A model generated the notes under the pieces. That model searched no databases, was not told the origin of the DNA, and worked only from the letters and a program-made list of their open reading frames with translations. Of a DNA stretch of 8,979 nucleotides, positions 7,413 to 8,979 are shown one piece after another. The stretch is taken from contig CAJJMF010000103.1 in assembly GCA_905192805.1 (NCBI GenBank), forward strand, positions 1 to 8,979. Direction: 5' to 3'. The position numbers were made by a program, and so were the translations under genes. Source of the stretch: an uncultured Sutterella sp. Lineage in GTDB: Bacteria > Pseudomonadota > Gammaproteobacteria > Burkholderiales > Burkholderiaceae_F. Positions within the stretch are counted from its first letter, which is position 1; every line of letters begins with the position of its first letter.

Positions 7413-7452
7413 GGTCAACACTCATCTTAGAACAACGAAGAGGCAATGACTA
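7413..7452 (-). promoter_or_regulatory. Putative promoter/operator of paralogue B
   Basis: TCTAAGATGAGTGTTGACC (7431-7413, read leftward) is almost the same as the element before A. TAAGAT (7429-7424) is a plausible -10, ending 38 bases before the start. The hexamer 17 bases further upstream (TAGTCA) is a weak -35. The shared ten-base block TTGAGGTATT (+ strand) is at 7492-7501, about 105 bases before the start, as in A. Conservation around the start regions supports a regulatory function, but duplication alone could also explain it. Confidence 0.4.
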
Positions 7453-7507
7453 GAGGGCGGGGCGAGTGTAGGGCAACAATATGGCCAAGTGTTGAGGTAT
7501 TAGCGAA

Positions 7508-7531
7508 GACGAGCCCATAAAGGCGCTCGTC
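7508..7531 (-). terminator. Hairpin after paralogue C
   Basis: GACGAGC (7508-7514) pairs perfectly with GCTCGTC (7525-7531) around a ten-base loop. It lies about 20 bases beyond the stop of C and before the upstream region of B. The - strand continues TTCGCTAAT without a T-run, so it is a non-canonical terminator candidate or a transcript-end stabiliser. Confidence 0.5.
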
Positions 7532-7549
7532 CTCACGGTAGCGTTAGGT

Positions 7550-8560
7550 TTAGTCCGCATGCTGCGCGTAGGGCCCCAGTCCCAGTTCTTCCATCTGGAT
7601 ATTCTGGTTGTCATACGCGTAGTCGAGCTCCTCGAGCGCATCAGCGGTCTCAGGGTCGATACCCGGTTCTTTTTCACCCAACCGTAACTCGTTGCGCAGG
7701 GTCTCAAAAAAGGAATCCCATTGGTAACGGATACCGGTGTCAGGGGCCTGATACTCGCAGCCTTGGGTGATGAGTGAAGTGGGTGAGATGAAGTGAAGGG
7801 CGGGCCCCAGTGTCGCTTCGGCACTTTGGTGTAACGACGCAAACGTTTCCCAAACTTTAGAGACGAGCGTTAACGGGGTGCGCACATGGAGCACAAAGAT
7901 GTAGCTCGTTAAGGAGCCATCGCGCTCGGGTTTATCCGGGGCTAAAAAGCCCGTATCCACACGTTGATAGGCGGCCTTGGCGGCGTCGTACTGGGGAAAA
8001 GCGCGCACACAGCGCTGCAAAACGATGTCGCCTCGAATCCACCCCGAGCTCACGGCGTCGGATAAAGATTGGAAGCGGTCATAGGCTTCGCGAATGTGTT
8101 GCGATGCGATCGGAATTAGCACCTCCACCGCAAAGTCGTCCATCGCGATAGGGGTGTCTGGCTGAGGGGAGTGATAGAGAAACGGTAACCCGAGGGGGTT
8201 CTTGGCTAATCCGCTGGCGAGTGCGTGAGCCGATCCCGTTAGCACCTCATTAAAGTCGATGTCCCCAGAAAACGTTGTCGTAAAGAGCGATTGTCCGGCC
8301 AGTTGTGCCGCAAATTCCCAGACACTGGGCGTCCACGATACGCTGAGGTGGAGCCGTTGATCGGGCGTTTGCCACTGCGCCGTCACTGTCGGGGTTTCTC
8401 CCTCGGAGTCGCGCGTAAAGTGTGTCAGCTCCGCTCCAAGCAGATGCTTGGGCAGGTCACTGGGTTGCTTAAGGGTGTCGCCAAAAAAGTGGCTAAAGCT
8501 GGTGAGGGTTGGCCCTTCAAAGGTACCCAAATAGAACCAGATCGGAAATAGCGTATTCAT
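7550..8560 (-). CDS. Paralogue C: single-domain member of the same unrecognised family
   Basis: The 336-residue product matches only the N-terminal domain of A and B. It begins MNTLFPIWFYLGTFEGP and has LTSFSHFFG at 19-27, LLGAEL at 40-45, GWIRGDIVL at 173-181, VDTGF at 201-205, FVLHVRTPLTL at 222-232 and LGPALHFISP at 251-260. It ends QMEELGLGPYAQHAD; A has QLESMGLKK at the corresponding point, immediately before its linker. The stop is followed at once by a hairpin and I see no remnant of the C-terminal domain, so this looks like a natural single-domain form rather than a recent truncation. TTGAGG lies about 7 bases before ATG 8560. It is the first gene of the leftward array, and its product could in principle pair with or compete against the N-terminal domains of A and B. 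Function unknown. Confidence 0.88.
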   Translation of the reverse strand: MNTLFPIWFYLGTFEGPTLTSFSHFFGDTLKQPSDLPKHLLGAELTHFTRDSEGETPTVTAQWQTPDQRLHLSVSWTPSVWEFAAQLAGQSLFTTTFSGDIDFNEVLTGSAHALASGLAKNPLGLPFLYHSPQPDTPIAMDDFAVEVLIPIASQHIREAYDRFQSLSDAVSSGWIRGDIVLQRCVRAFPQYDAAKAAYQRVDTGFLAPDKPERDGSLTSYIFVLHVRTPLTLVSKVWETFASLHQSAEATLGPALHFISPTSLITQGCEYQAPDTGIRYQWDSFFETLRNELRLGEKEPGIDPETADALEELDYAYDNQNIQMEELGLGPYAQHAD

Positions 8561-8762
8561 GGTGGTGCCTCAAGCAGTGATTAATCGGTGTTTAGCCACC
8601 ATCTTAAAGGAACTTGGGCGAAAAAACCATGTGTTGGGTGTATCAGTGCGAAAAAAAGTGGCTCAAACCTGTAGACCGTAAGCGGAGTACGACGACGTGA
8701 ACATACCATGCAACGCACAGCGGTGCTGGCTAAAGAAAAATGACGAGGAGCGTTGCGCCAGG
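8561..8762 (-). promoter_or_regulatory. Upstream region of paralogue C with TAAGAT element
   Basis: There is no credible gene here. CTTTAAGATGGTGG (read leftward) carries TAAGAT at 8606-8601, 41 bases before the start of C, in the same relative place as in A and B, though the flanks are less conserved. No good -35 is seen (TGGTTT at 8629-8624). GCAACGC (8710-8716) and GCGTTGC (8750-8756) are complementary over a 33-base loop, which may be chance. Several A-runs occur at about 8620-8657. Confidence 0.35.
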
Positions 8763-8829
8763 GAGAACTTTAGACTAAAGTAGAGTTGGTGGTGGCTAAT
8801 GCCACCACCAATCTACTGCATTAGTTCTC
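8763..8829. repeat. Long imperfect inverted repeat with perfect 11-bp hairpin core
   Basis: TTGGTGGTGGC (8786-8796) and GCCACCACCAA (8801-8811) are perfectly complementary around TAAT. After one bulged G, GTAGA (8780-8784) pairs with TCTAC (8812-8816), and further out GAGAACT (8763-8769) matches AGTTCTC (8823-8829). The left arm also contains a self-contained palindrome, CTTTAG-A-CTAAAG (8768-8780). Neither strand shows a T-run after it. It could be a non-canonical terminator, a structured RNA, a REP-like or miniature mobile element, or the end of a larger element continuing past the window. Confidence 0.7.
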
Positions 8830-8874
8830 TAGCTAATAGATGACAAGCCTCAAAACAAGCACAATGTACTTGCG

Positions 8875-8979
8875 ATGACGCTTGATCCATGTAACCATTG
8901 GTCATGCAGAGAAGCTATGATGTCCGCTCATAGGATTCTCCTTGACGGTGAATACCTTGTTGGAGCAAGGTACCACCGT
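8875..8979 (+). CDS. Possible 5' end of a rightward gene leaving the window
   Basis: The frame is open from 8833, just after an in-frame TAG at 8830, to the window edge. In-frame ATGs occur at 8875, 8917 and 8920; the pair at 8917/8920 has a weak AGAG upstream. From 8917 the product reads MMSAHRILLDGEYLVGARYH, which looks protein-like but matches nothing I recognise. Against it, the last 35 bases form a strong hairpin, and a short opposite-strand ORF with a better Shine-Dalgarno covers the same bases. This may be a real partial gene, a remnant or chance. Confidence 0.25.
   Translation, partial: MTLDPCNHWSCREAMMSAHRILLDGEYLVGARYHR
8945..8979. other. Strong hairpin at the window edge
   Basis: ACGGTG (8945-8950) pairs with CACCGT (8974-8979), and TACCTTG (8953-8959) pairs with CAAGGTA (8966-8972), giving 13 base pairs with a small internal loop (AA against C) and a six-base loop. 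What follows lies outside the window, so it cannot be told whether a T-run makes it a terminator or whether it is part of a structured RNA or coding sequence. Confidence 0.6.

Noticed and set aside
7387..7446. In-frame 20-codon extension of paralogue B
   Set aside because: It runs through the conserved 19-mer shared with A; ATG 7386 has GAGAGG at 6 bases and aligns with the paralogue starts.
8578..8709. - strand frame of about 41 codons (MVCSRRRTPLTVYRF...) upstream of gene C
   Set aside because: It spans the TAAGAT element, has no Shine-Dalgarno and an unconvincing composition; likely chance.
1..8979. CRISPR array, tRNA/rRNA genes or insertion sequence
   Set aside because: No regularly spaced repeats, no cloverleaf or rRNA-like sequence and no transposase-like protein were seen; the repeats present are explained by gene duplication and hairpins.

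Overview
The window has two unrelated halves. Positions 1 to about 3004 (+ strand) are the end of an aryl polyene (APE) type fatty-acid/polyketide gene cluster: the C-terminal tail of a beta-ketoacyl-ACP synthase (KS), then a hotdog 3-hydroxyacyl-ACP dehydratase, a FabG-like 3-oxoacyl-ACP reductase and a second complete KS. The order KS, dehydratase, reductase, KS matches apeO-apeP-apeQ-apeR of proteobacterial APE clusters. Together these enzymes run the elongate, reduce and dehydrate cycles that build a conjugated polyene on an acyl carrier protein without enoyl reduction. The cluster type and Shine-Dalgarno-led starts suggest a Gram-negative bacterium, most likely a gamma- or betaproteobacterium; genus cannot be told from this window.

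Positions 3099 to 8560 (- strand) hold three tandem paralogues, called A (3099-5141), B (5398-7386) and C (7550-8560) here, in transcription order C, B, A. I do not recognise the family. A and B are about 670-residue proteins with an N-terminal domain of about 330 residues, a polar linker and a C-terminal domain of about 290 residues. C is 336 residues and consists of the N-terminal domain alone, ending where the linker begins in A and B. None has an evident signal peptide or membrane segment, so all three look cytosolic. Each has its own Shine-Dalgarno sequence, a TAAGAT element 35 to 41 bases upstream of the start, and a hairpin after the stop, so the array looks like three separate transcription units made by duplication. 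The transcripts of KS and A converge on a shared hairpin at 3034-3070.

Positions 8561 to 8979 are mostly non-coding. They hold the upstream region of C, a long inverted repeat around 8763-8829, a possible start of a rightward gene running off the window and a strong hairpin at the very end. No tRNA, rRNA, CRISPR array or recognisable insertion sequence was seen. The most novel content is the A/B/C family and its repeated control elements; its function is unknown.
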